A stretch of 64,000 nt of DNA from contig NC_135551.1 of assembly GCF_964340395.1 (NCBI RefSeq), positions 30,713,455 to 30,777,454 of the forward strand, in the 5' to 3' direction. This stretch comes from Glandiceps talaboti. Lineage: Eukaryota > Hemichordata > Enteropneusta > Spengelidae. Position numbers and translations under genes: made by a program. A model generated the notes under the pieces. That model had not been told where the DNA came from, searched no databases, and saw only the letters and a program-made list of their open reading frames with translations. Below are positions 24,501 through 32,000 of this stretch, one piece after another (the stretch's first letter is position 1; each line of letters opens with the position of its first letter).

Positions 24501-25601
24501 ATGTAGTACTACGTGCAACGTGTCAACAGTAAAGGTAATTAATCTAAAACAACTAAAGTTTGTTGCATCAATAACATTCATTATTGTGAAGGACAGGTAA
24601 AATGCGTATAGTTTTTGTGGTGTTGCGTGGTCTTTTTTACTTGTTTTATCCCATGTGCAGTGATGGCCTCAAAGTAATGACATACAGCTGACGACAGCTC
24701 ACCGGCCGCGCAAGTTAAACGCCGAATCGTGAAATAAACATTAAATCTCAAGTACTATTAAAGCTGGGGTGGGAAACTTGAAACTACTACAGGAAAACGA
24801 CACGGTGACGGTATAACTCCATTCCGGGCCTTAATTGTGTCAAAGGTACGGGTCAGTACTATAGCGCACATGTTGACGTCGACCAGGCTGTAGTACACAT
24901 GTACGCTCGGCGCTTGTCACGAGAACAATATGCTGCTGACAAGCGCTTGTCACCAGACACTCCGTAAATATAAATGCCATCTGAATCTGAGGCCAAATTA
25001 TACTCGTTCTTTCTACCAAGGCGTATTTGTTGATTTGTTTGTACACAAAAAAAAATACAAATTGAAGTATGCCACCCTCTATCCTTCTACCTATGGCAAA
25101 TTCTGAAACCACCGAGGTAACAAGGACTTTGTTTGCACCAAACAATGACTCATGACGAAAAATTCTCGAACTTTGGCATGCATGCTATCTTTCTATGTAC
25201 ATGTACGTGTACATACATGTACATACCCTCAGTCACTTGTGAGCTATGTTCTATCCAGGATGATCATAATACCATATGGCTGTAACATAAAACACCGTAA
25301 CGGAGAGTTGTATCTATGACGTTTTTTTTTTAAATATTCGTACATACCTAACAACGTCATTATTCTGTATTTTAGTATGGTCATCGTGTTACAATACATC
25401 ACAACTGAGCGCGCTGGTGGCCCCCGGGCTAGCTAGTTTGGCTGGGCCACACAAGCGCAAGCGTGTCACTTCTTGCAGAATTTCAAAGGTTCACAATCAT
25501 GTGAAAGCATACTTACGGGTAAAATTCACTTTTCTTCGTCGAACTCTGTATGTACGTCCTCGCTTTGAACAGCCAACATTTGTTGAAGCAATCACTGACA
25601 T
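10332..25601 (-). CDS. SETD4: SETD4-type SET-domain protein lysine N-methyltransferase
   Basis: There are nine coding exons: 25517-25601, 15072-15167, 14632-14669, 13847-13935, 12880-13306, 12020-12194, 11468-11648, 11096-11219 and 10332-10439 (TGA at 10332). All have GT-AG junctions and matching phases. The total is 1,323 nt or 440 aa, the length of vertebrate SETD4. Family marks in order: a basic N-terminus (GRTYRVRRRK), LMKWMNTNGFKGTFLKPADF, DTGRGLMA (start of the SET domain), LISIPEKLLITT, the Rubisco-LSMT-like insert with RWAWCVVNTRSVYM, LDLLNHC (the NH motif that binds S-adenosyl-methionine), YYGPHDNTKLFLEYGFV (catalytic Tyr region), and a helical C-terminal substrate-binding domain (NLTCSVDGVSWKL). 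SETD4 enzymes use S-adenosyl-methionine to methylate protein lysines; histone targets are reported for the family. Exon 1 is assigned from its basic motif, a GTAAGT donor and phase, across a 10.3 kb intron, so it is the least certain exon. No AATAAA lies between the stop and the satellite. Confidence 0.93.
10516..10870. mobile_element. Possible solo LTR joined to a tRNA-like sequence (in SETD4 intron 8)
   Basis: A 233-bp segment 10516-10748 starts TGTGACATG, ends GGTTACA and contains AATAAA, as a long terminal repeat would on the plus strand. One base later comes TGGTGGCAGAGGTGGGAT, which has the form of a tRNA primer-binding site. Read on the minus strand, this and the following ~80 bp look like the 3' part of a tRNA: a T-arm/B-box GGGTTCGAATCCC, CTCTGCC, and a terminal A-CCA that nuclear tRNA genes do not encode. 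The 5' half is degenerate (TTTAGCAGTG resembles an A box). It could instead be a tRNA-derived SINE in minus orientation. Confidence 0.45.
11945..12000 (-). pseudogene. Decayed partial duplicate of SETD4 exon 6
   Basis: Immediately downstream of SETD4 exon 6 the intron contains a ~50-bp stretch that translates to IKYGSHDNTKLIE. It resembles the exon's own IYYGPHDNTKLFLE both as protein and as DNA (TATGGT, CCCATGACAACAC, AAACT are shared). It has no splice signals and differs at key positions, so it looks like a relic of a short tandem duplication of the catalytic segment. Confidence 0.6.
12196..12308. repeat. 57-bp direct duplication in SETD4 intron 5
   Basis: GAAATGACAATTGCTATATC and the following CATGTGTCATAAAAGTTGAAAACCTGCCTG occur twice in tandem right beside the acceptor of exon 6. 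Confidence 0.9.
12540..12562. repeat. G-tract
   Basis: A short run of about ten G (12550-12560) in SETD4 intron 5. The rest of this intron shows nothing recognisable. Confidence 0.7.
13717..13812. repeat. 30-bp minisatellite, three copies
   Basis: TTATAACCTTTGTATTAGTT followed by AGGATAC(A/G)(A/T)A is repeated three times just before (in + coordinates) SETD4 exon 4. Confidence 0.92.
14085..14620 (-). mobile_element. 5'-truncated LINE (RT C-terminal end) in SETD4 intron 3
   Basis: A minus-strand frame of about 95 residues (14321-14620) matches the terminal part of a LINE reverse transcriptase: FCNNIYRNHLWCDFN, IIVCHNNASRRLIGLP, SASASRMFDFNS. It is followed by a 3' UTR and an (ATA)n tail at about 14085-14105. 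The truncated 5' end stops within ~10 bp of the splice donor of SETD4 exon 3 (14632-14669), which stays intact. Confidence 0.82.
14747..14981. repeat. GTAT, GT and GTCT microsatellites
   Basis: Consecutive tracts: (GTAT)n 14747-14823, (GT)n 14823-14853 and (CTGT)n about 14924-14977, in SETD4 intron 2. No coding potential. Confidence 0.95.
15548..15592. repeat. (AT)n microsatellite
   Basis: About 45 bp of pure AT repeats in SETD4 intron 1. Confidence 0.97.
15885..16462. repeat. ~50-60 bp minisatellite (GGGGTGGGGTAAA / CTTCCATAGATGTGT)
   Basis: About ten variable units share CTTCCATAGATGTGT, CCTTGTAACAGGTG and GGGGTAGGGGTGGGGTAAA; the left-most three are a divergent subtype (GAAACCCAGGTAATGGGGTG). 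The strand is strongly purine/pyrimidine skewed. Several minus-strand open frames run through it only because the repeat lacks stops; they are not genes. Confidence 0.93.
16463..17040. other. AT-rich intron sequence, nothing recognised
   Basis: This is part of the 10.3 kb first intron of SETD4. I see no exon, RNA gene or element end in it. Confidence 0.6.
17045..17550. repeat. Minisatellite with alternating 65- and 67-bp units
   Basis: About seven units carry TATTACAATTGTCTATCAAT and ACACAATACAGTATATGG. They are of two kinds: one with GCAAAATACACTGTAATACA (67-bp spacing) and one with TGAAATACACTCACA (65-bp spacing). The order (short-long-short-short-long-short) shows a ~197-bp higher-order period. 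Confidence 0.93.
17560..19520. other. AT-rich intron sequence, nothing recognised
   Basis: This is the middle of SETD4 intron 1. There are short open frames only, none with splice signals and a recognisable protein pattern. CACCCTGGGTCACCATAGCTTGGTG at 18379-18403 is a small imperfect inverted repeat. Confidence 0.6.
19530..19775 (-). mobile_element. tRNA-derived SINE
   Basis: Read on the minus strand, a tRNA-Leu/Ser-like head (GTCGGTGGCCGAGTGGTTAA with an A-box GTGGCCGAGTGG, then ACCACTTGCCTCGTACCACT) is followed by a body containing CCCCGGTCACTCCGGTTTCC TCC. This segment is common in animal SINEs. The tail is ATAAATAAAGACTATTAATATTATT. The B box has decayed, so it is probably inactive. Confidence 0.7.
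19862..20629. other. Intron sequence downstream of the BTB gene, nothing recognised
   Basis: Apart from G-runs (19858-19873, 20616-20628) I see no gene or element here. The G-run at 20616-20628 directly follows the BTB-gene stop codon. Confidence 0.55.
20630..22297 (-). CDS. BTB/BACK-domain protein, BTBD17-like, single exon inside SETD4 intron 1
   Basis: One uninterrupted frame of 555 codons. Residues ~57-165 form a BTB/POZ domain (FNDVVIKVGNKTLQANKAIL, SEYFRTMFEGMW, VLQYMYTCQITLTMDNVIYC), with LADKYMISDL as the usual helix. Residues ~170-300 form a BACK domain (WLEFDAATVKAILARDDLVV, EFTLHSWLIKW, LLPHIRFTMLP). The C-terminal ~230 residues, ending in TYLIKDNLEMAIICKP, resemble the extra domain of BTBD17 and galectin-3-binding-type proteins. 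BTB domains dimerise or act as cullin-3 adaptors; no Kelch repeats are present. The true start may be Met35 (MFGSSKKND), since the first 34 residues are hydrophobic and match nothing known. A 60-bp minisatellite begins ~65 bp upstream of the first ATG. Lack of introns suggests a retrocopy origin or an intronless ancestor; no poly(A) tail is left. Confidence 0.85.
   Translation of the reverse strand: MLNLTAKSDITSEHPYLLPDIVLIWVYAVKLINKMFGSSKKNDNTQVVEYVNDYITLQDRMALLSNNKDFNDVVIKVGNKTLQANKAILSQASEYFRTMFEGMWKESQNNEITLVEENEECQKYFADVLQYMYTCQITLTMDNVIYCFMLADKYMISDLSKSCQEFMENVIDNPVVKHIHTWFVCAKSTNHAYLQELFLEFMARNLEVLVSTGQWLEFDAATVKAILARDDLVVRSEFTLHSWLIKWFENQPQEEDITEILKELLPHIRFTMLPQPDISRIMESDFVQKHFDIYQTDYILKAFRSHSKSGIPKLYKRRSVRARNYTTRQNNFPPFSRQHNFSHPISVAKSYLSMKHARNHCGLQETFCTPCSMSIADHGKLFAWKVYVFPIGFDVSKTAHMRVQRACPIAHRMFAGSSSQTAFNSPGQYYDDTTLLPATCADVRVGRGFESQSNPCVFGKVRHNVDFSEETWSLKVTLLIFCQKMGMKCVAKAFSQDVTTKNGKGSFQISNFLSPHQVTLAAGTYLIKDNLEMAIICKPNSLLKKHEVKDKYANP
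22357..22975. repeat. 60-bp minisatellite, about ten copies
   Basis: The unit is ACTTGGTAGTCTACATGTGG with ATGTGATGTTCAGTAGTC and TATGCACCTTGGTCTACTGC. Copies differ at a few fixed sites (GTCTAC/GACTAC, AACTTGG/AATTTGG). It lies immediately upstream of the BTB gene. Confidence 0.95.
22976..23147 (-). other. Possible unrecognised exon upstream of the BTB gene
   Basis: A minus-strand frame follows a good acceptor (TTCTTTACACTTGTAG) and reads FYLSTIINTQEYGLGGVGCV, then NYYYGLVPKLTITKTGVTRI, before running into the minisatellite. I do not recognise it. It could be an untranslated or coding 5' exon of the BTB gene, or chance. Confidence 0.2.
23170..25500. other. SETD4 intron 1, 5' part: mostly unrecognised sequence
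   Basis: It holds an AATAAAGATTGATTGAT stretch at 23406-23422 that looks like the 3' tail of a retroposon, an inverted repeat (23849-23976), two copies of a 16-bp palindrome (24231, 24937), and otherwise no recognisable gene. Confidence 0.5.
23849..23976. repeat. Inverted repeat, ~31-bp arms
   Basis: CCATACACACAGGCACTTGA ATCAATGTGTA at 23849-23879 is complementary, with about three mismatches, to TACACATTGATTCAAGTACC TGTGGCCATAC at 23945-23976. The loop is about 65 bp and AT-rich. It is possibly a foldback element. Confidence 0.8.
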
Positions 25602-25700
25602 TATTTTTTTCTCGACAAATTAGGGCGCTATTGGTGAGCAAAGACAGCCATGTTGATTTTATTTGCATACACGTCACATGCGTTTTCTAGCGCCCTCTAC
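25602..25700 (-). promoter_or_regulatory. Likely SETD4 promoter / 5' UTR
   Basis: Upstream of the SETD4 ATG (25601) the minus strand has CACCAATAG, a CCAAT-box-like element (about 25628-25636), and TAGCGCCCTC. No TATA box is seen. Sequence on either side has more CpG than the introns. The CCAAT motif is very close to the ATG, so this could also lie within the 5' UTR. Confidence 0.35.
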
Positions 25701-26345
25701 GACAGAATAGTAATATCAACGTAACTTTTGAAGCATGCATATACAAGTTTCTGTCAGTTTATATGTCGTTTCACATGCCACGAAGCATGTTTTATCCCTA
25801 TGGTTGTACTCTGTAACAAGCCCACTTACATTTGACTATTTATTTTCTGGTTACTTGAGCATTTTGAAGTTACCACATGCAAACCGCTTTTAGTTGAATT
25901 TCAAAAATCAGTTAAATGTTTAGTACAGTTCTTCATAGGGGACATTGCAGTAGAGAGGCTAGTGGTTTTATGAGAATCAGAAGATAAAGTTCAAGAACAA
26001 ATTAGTATACTACAAATTTATTTGCACATTTTTATTTGATAAACACATACGCTTAAATGTAGCTTATGTCATCAAAGACTTTAACTTATGTACATTTCTT
26101 AGAAGTTCACAATCATCAAAATTAATTCCTAATTTTGGAATGTGTACAAGTACCTTAATACAACTGAGTACAACATACAATTACATTTACAAGTTAAAAC
26201 ATCTGGTACTCTAACTACGGAACATCTGAGGATGTTACGAGTGTACAAAATAATTTTATTGGCTATATAAATACATATACATGTAATATACCTGACTGGG
26301 ACTAACATTATAGAATTTAATTTTAGCTCATTGTGACAGGTCAAC
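25700..26345. other. Intergenic, nothing recognised
   Basis: AT-rich sequence upstream of SETD4 with no coding pattern I can support. Confidence 0.5.
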
Positions 26346-26351
26346 AGTTAA

Positions 26352-26670
26352 ACGATGTATATATCTCAGTTTTCCCATAATTCATTTGGACTGTGCATAT
26401 CTCTACACTCTATAACGATGTATATATCTCAGTTTTCCCATAATTCATTTGGACTGTGCATATCTCTACACTCTATAACGATGTATATATCTCAGTTTTC
26501 CCATAATTCATTTGGACTGTGCATATCTCTACACTCTATAACGATGTATATATCTCAGTTTTCCCATAATTCATTTGGACTGTGCATATCTCTACACTCT
26601 ATAACGATGTATATATCTCAGTTTTCCCATAATTCATTTGGACTGTGCATACCTCTACACTCTATAACCA
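26352..26670. repeat. 63-bp minisatellite, five nearly perfect copies
   Basis: The unit starts ATGTATATATCTCAGTTTTC and continues CCATAATTCATTTGGACTGT GCATATCTCTACACTCTATAACG. Four copies are identical and the fifth has one change. Because 63 is a multiple of three the repeat stays open in one frame (26355-26705), but there is no sign of a gene. Confidence 0.95.
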
Positions 26671-26945
26671 GCTATTTGTCAGGTGTCTCTTCAATGTCAG
26701 TATAAATCTAGCTGTCTTCTCAGTTTTTATCCTTCGTATTTGAAAGAACTTTTAACCAGCAAGCAATTTTATAAGTCATTCGTGCCCTTTCTTCTGAGAC
26801 ATTTTATTGGTGGGTTTTTTTCTCTGTTTTTGTAGCTGTTGTATTATTTTTCATCCTTAGTTGTTAGTTTGTTGTACAATGCTCTGAGACGTAGGGTAGT
26901 GCATTTCTTTAAGAATTAAATAATAAGGTAAATAATAATAAATTA
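26671..26945 (+). mobile_element. Possible LINE 3' UTR remnant
   Basis: It has a T-rich segment, then CAATGCTCTGAGACGTAGGG, then AATTAAATAATAAGGTAAAT AATAATAA. This resembles the layout of the LINE end at 7399-7619 (a CTTTGAGA-type box followed by an AAT-repeat tail). No protein segment is left. Confidence 0.4.
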
Positions 26946-27003
26946 AATAACAATACGTTTCACTCCTGTCAAAATACATGCACAGTGTCCACAGTATAAA
27001 GTA

Positions 27004-27265
27004 ACCAAATGGTCATATGGGTGAGGATTGATATTTACTTTGGATTTTTTAATTTATAAAACAATTTTATTATGTCTTCCTACTTGACAAATCAATATCA
27101 AACAACACACTTCCATGTTTGTAACAATAAATTGCAAAAAAGTCTGTACATACACATTTTACACACTTAGTAATCTTTTGCAATTTATTAAGTTATAAAC
27201 AGGAATTTGGCAAAATGTTCTTTCACAAAATAAATATCCAATCCTCATCCATATGGCCATGTTAA
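27004..27265. mobile_element. Foldback element, diverged copy
   Basis: The left end (GGTCATATGGGTGAGGATTG, then ATATTTACTTTGGATTTTT) is mirrored by the right end (AATATCCAATCCTCATCCATATGGCCATG). It is a diverged relative of the element at 29824-30167: the terminal ~25 bp and the central CTTTTGCAATTTATT are shared. No protein is encoded. Confidence 0.75.
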
Positions 27266-27938
27266 TATTGACTTATACAATGAATATGACATTGTATATT
27301 TTGGGTTTGACTATAGACTTGCTAAATGCAACTATTTTCATTCTTTTTCTCTTTTCAACTTTGTACATTGAGTATATTGTTATAATTTATTCACATGATT
27401 TATGAGAACAAAACCATTGTTATTGTTATTATTGGAAAATAAATACTGGTACTAACAGGTGATCTACACAAAGTTCAATACCAACTGATTTTTTTTCAAA
27501 ATCCAATTTGTATTTCTTTAATGAATATGAAAAAGTGTTACTACTGGACATTTGTATTTCCATCTATGATGAGCCAACTACTGCAAACAATGGGCATCTA
27601 AAATATTTAAATAAAAGGCATGATATTCACACAAATTTCAACATCAACTGATTTTTTTCAAATCCAATTTGTATTTCCTTTCACTGCATATGAAATAGTG
27701 TTATTACTACACATTCTATTAGTATCAAAGAGTACAACCATTATAAACAACAGGCATCTCTGTATAATATAATTCTTAAATGTTTAGTATCCTAAAAAAT
27801 TTGTTTATATGAATGATAATGGTATAAAATACATGTTATCAAGAAAGAACATAGCACTTCAACATTCAACATTCAAAATATTGCACATCATTAGTAAATT
27901 TTAGCTGCATTACTGAAATGGGTTAGGATAAATGCCGA
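27266..27938. other. Intergenic, diverged short direct repeats
   Basis: Two similar ~150-bp stretches (about 27475-27560 and 27630-27720) share CAACTGATTTTTTTCAAA and ATCCAATTTGTATTTC. Nothing else is recognised. Confidence 0.5.
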
Positions 27939-28556
27939 TTAAAGGGACTCAGTCTGCAACTTCTATCTTTCATCATTTTTTTTTCCAAATAAAAGATTAT
28001 TTATATTTTATCATTTGCTGTCACTTTTTTTTTTATTTAAATGCTAAAGTGAACAACAGCTCATAAGAAATATACCAGGTCATGTACAGATATAGGCAGC
28101 AAAGCACTATATAAGTAAACCTCATGAGCCAAAGCAGTGGTTCACAGCAGCTTAGAAGTATGTTAGAGTATCTTCTGTTACTTCAGGGTGCTGAAAAATA
28201 TTTGTGCACACGGCTCTTGAAAGACTGAGAACCATTGTCGGTGTTGACTCCAGCTACACTGTCTGGGAGTCTGTTCCAGACATGGACCACAGTTTGGATG
28301 ATTAATGAACAGTAGTCATTGGCAGAACTCCCACTGTGTTATCTGCTGTGATACTCAGTATTGTTATACTACATCAATAAAATGACATCATTTTAGTCTC
28401 ATACATTAGACTACATGTCAGTTTATACAGTAGGTCTTTTGCCTGTGACTGCTGGATTTTACACAAGTGATAGTGAAGGGTCAAATTTTAGTAACCTCTT
28501 ACATGGAAACAAAAGTGATGAAAAATACTAACACTTAACAGACCATGTCCCTTTAA
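27939..28556. mobile_element. Non-autonomous TTAA-flanked DNA element (candidate)
   Basis: The ends are TTAAAGGGACTCAGTCTG (left) and CAGACCATGTCCCTTTAA (right). They form imperfect terminal inverted repeats that extend ~45 bp through TTTCATCA and TTTT-TTTCC. TTAA at both outer edges matches the target site of piggyBac-type elements. No transposase is present. The inside holds a reverse-transcriptase fragment (28190-28310), so either a LINE inserted into it or the end match is fortuitous. Confidence 0.5.
28190..28330 (-). mobile_element. LINE reverse-transcriptase C-terminal fragment
   Basis: The minus strand reads VHVWNRLPDSVAGVNTDN, then SFKSRVHKYFSAP and a stop. This is the common end of L2/CR1-type reverse transcriptases (WN-LP ... 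FKS-L/V). Confidence 0.6.
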
Positions 28557-29056
28557 AGCATGGTAAACTACAGATTTCAAAGAGTGTTTTCCATAGAATC
28601 TAAAGATGTACCATATACTGTAAACCTGCATATTTTCACAACTAGAAAATTTTGTGATTTTACAGTCTTCATGTAGTTCACAAAGATTAATTTTCACTAA
28701 TAACCATACTGGTACATTGCATTATGCAGAAATATATATTTTCGCTACTACTTATTTTCGCGTTTTTGTTTTGTAGCGAAATTAGCGGAAATAAATCTTA
28801 CGCGAACATTTCTAGGTTTACAGTATATCAGTATAATGAGTTTGAGGACGGGTGTGCTAAATAGGACACATGGCATCGTAAATCTTCAAGACTTGTATTT
28901 GTGTACAATAATGAAATGATTAATTTTCACCATCTAAATAATACTGCTCTATCTGCTGTTATTTGACTATAATTACAGACATCAGAACAATCTACAATAT
29001 ATTCTGATCAAAGACTTCATGTCTGATATTATCTCTGTGTCATGATTTGAGTTGTA

Positions 29057-32000
29057 CTACCACAGTGGATGTTTTTTAAACATTCCTTTCCATTTTTGAG
29101 ATTCAGCTTGTTGCATTCTTTGATTCAGGAACCTCATCTTTTCATTCAGTTCTTCCATCTCCTGAAACATAAAAACAAACAAATCTACATTACAGATACA
29201 AATTACAAAACACCACAATAATTCACGTCAGTCTGTTAAATATTATGGACAAAATGGCATTAGTAGTTCTCTGTGTTTTGTCTAGAATGGATGATTGTTC
29301 GCTTGTGCATTTTCAAATGAAAGTAACCCACCTCTAAATATTACCCAGTACATGCAAGGTTGTACACTTTAATACAATAAACACATTCTTTGGTAGTAAT
29401 TCTGCATATGTACACTAAGTAGCTGGACATATGCAATGGTAGAGTGACACCCCCACCCCTATCCCCCTCTCCATTCCAATAACCGGGAGAAATCACTGAT
29501 CACTCTGAATAACATGCATGACAATATGTTGTCATAATCAGATGTCATGATATTTGTTTTATTTTGTGAACACATTGATTAAAACTACATTACCTTTTTA
29601 ATTTTCTCATTTCTTGTATTACGCAATTCTGGAATCAATTCTTCTAATTTATCAAGCTATGGTAAGGAAAAAGTTACAAAATACCTTTACACTATAATCA
29701 CACAGGTAGTAATAAACAAAAATATCATTTCTGAAATTATTTTTCCTGAAACAAAAAATGCCACCACCATTCACTATTGTAATGTCTGTGATGAATATAC
29801 GACTCCTGTTTATTTCTTAGGTATTAAAGTGGCCATATGGATGAGAATTTGGTATTTATTTTGGATTTTTATTTGATAAAACAGCTTCACTATGTTTTTC
29901 TACTTGAAAAAATAATGTGAAATAACATATACCAAGTTCATGTTCATAACTTAAAACATTGCAAAAAGTGCAAAAAGTTTGTTATTGTACGTACAATAAC
30001 AAACATTTTACACATTGTTTAATCTTTTGCAGTTTATTGAGTTGCAAGCATAGACTTGGTATATGTTATTTCACATTATTTTTTCAAGTAGAAAAACATA
30101 GTGAAGCTGTTTTATCAAATAAAAATCCAAAATAAATACCAAATTCTCATCCATATGGCCACTTTAAATTGTGTTGAAAGAAGTCAATTGTTTTCTTCTA
30201 TTCCTTGGATAATATTCCTGTATGAATACCAGTCAAATGAAAAGTCCCCAGTAGACTATTATCTGTGTTTAAGACTTTGTTTATTTTAGGATTGAAACTA
30301 AGGTCTGAAAAATACTTGTTTGGTAGAGCTTTATAGAAAAAGTTGGTACAGTGCAAAAACCATAATCCTGTGTAACCTCTATAGCCCAACTGATAAGATA
30401 ACATTGATGTGAAAACCTCATAAGATAACACTGATGTGAAAACTTGAAATTGAAACCCTGGTCTTTAATATCACATATACACAATATCTCCCTAAACTAG
30501 GATAGAACTAAACAGGTAAATGTCTATTTTACAACCAACTCAAAGTTTGACATAAAAGGAACCTATAATACATCAAGTGTAGAATTATAAGTCAAAACTT
30601 ACTCTTTTCACAATGTTAGATAGTTTGCCTCTCATTGAATCATTATAGTTTGGTATATTGACTGTTTTTGGCTTTGGTTGCACTGTGAAAGAAGAAATAA
30701 AAAGGAAAACAGATGAAATAGACAGTAATCTTTGAGATAGAACCATATACCATTTGATTTTGTTAAAGGGCAGTGAAAAGGTAAAATCTACCACGGTTCC
30801 CAAACAAAATTATTATGGATTGCATGGGAAACATTCAATTTTTACTCCATTCCCAATTTTTGTTAGCAGGGTTTCCCAACCTTTAGGCATATCCCCTGAT
30901 TGGGATAAAACATATAATATACTTTCTGTAAAACAGTATTTATGATAAAATTATTTCAGATACAACTTTTCAAATGCAAGTACTGAAAAATTGCTCTGCA
31001 CAAAGTCAACCTATGTCTGACCCTTGACCTTTTTGTAGGTCTTTGAAAGTAGAAAACATATATTGCTGTTCCCCATGCGCTATCTCATATTTACATGAGT
31101 TTTTAAAAAATACTTTATCCAAATCGGTATAGAACAGGACAAAAATTATTACGGGATATTTCTGCCTATATAACAATTAATTTGTGATAATTTATTCTCT
31201 TTCCGAAAAGTTGTTTTTCTCAGTGATGAAAAACCATCTTTCTGACCCAAGAGAGTTAGTACAATGTATTATTGTTTGAAATGGCATTCATTACTGCATC
31301 GAGGGACTTCACAAATTAAAATAACACCTTTGGACAGATTGCAGGAGTATCTGAAGATCTGTTCAGACATGTCACAATCTCATCATTTCTATAACAAATT
31401 CATTCACAAGCTGTCAAGTCTATGTTTTTTTTGACCCTATCTTAAATCCAAGTTTTTAAATATTTCCCCTCACTTTTCAAGTCTCTGACGTATGACAAAA
31501 ACATACCAAGTCTGCATGTATTAAAGTTCTATTATATATATAAATTTCCATGGTAATCTGCCTCCATAACATTGTTATGTTGTACTACACATATGAAATA
31601 AAAACACTCTTACAGTATAAATACTTACCATGTTGATACCGCTTGACAACTTCAAGTACATACGGTCTGCCAAATAATGAAACATACAAAATGTAAATAC
31701 AGTGACATCGCCCCATGTGTTACATTGGTTTGCTTTCATACACAATTTTGAGGTGTAACCAACCATGGTTATTTTGACTTAGTTGAGTAATGTAGAACTT
31801 AATCTAGTTGGAAATTACATTCACCTGTTGCTAACAGGAGCGTAAATCTTGCATTTTGTACATTTGTATGGGACATATAAAATGAAATCTGACTTTAAAA
31901 ATTCCATTTGCATCATTTGACCTAAAAGAAAGAAATGACCATTAGGGTACCGGTATACTTACACTAGTTTTGTGTTAGGCTGTATGTGACAGTTGATAGG

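Noticed and set aside
24840-25145. 101-codon minus-strand frame in SETD4 intron 1
   Set aside because: No domain pattern, no fitting splice sites for either SETD4 phase, and it overlaps the repeated palindromic block.
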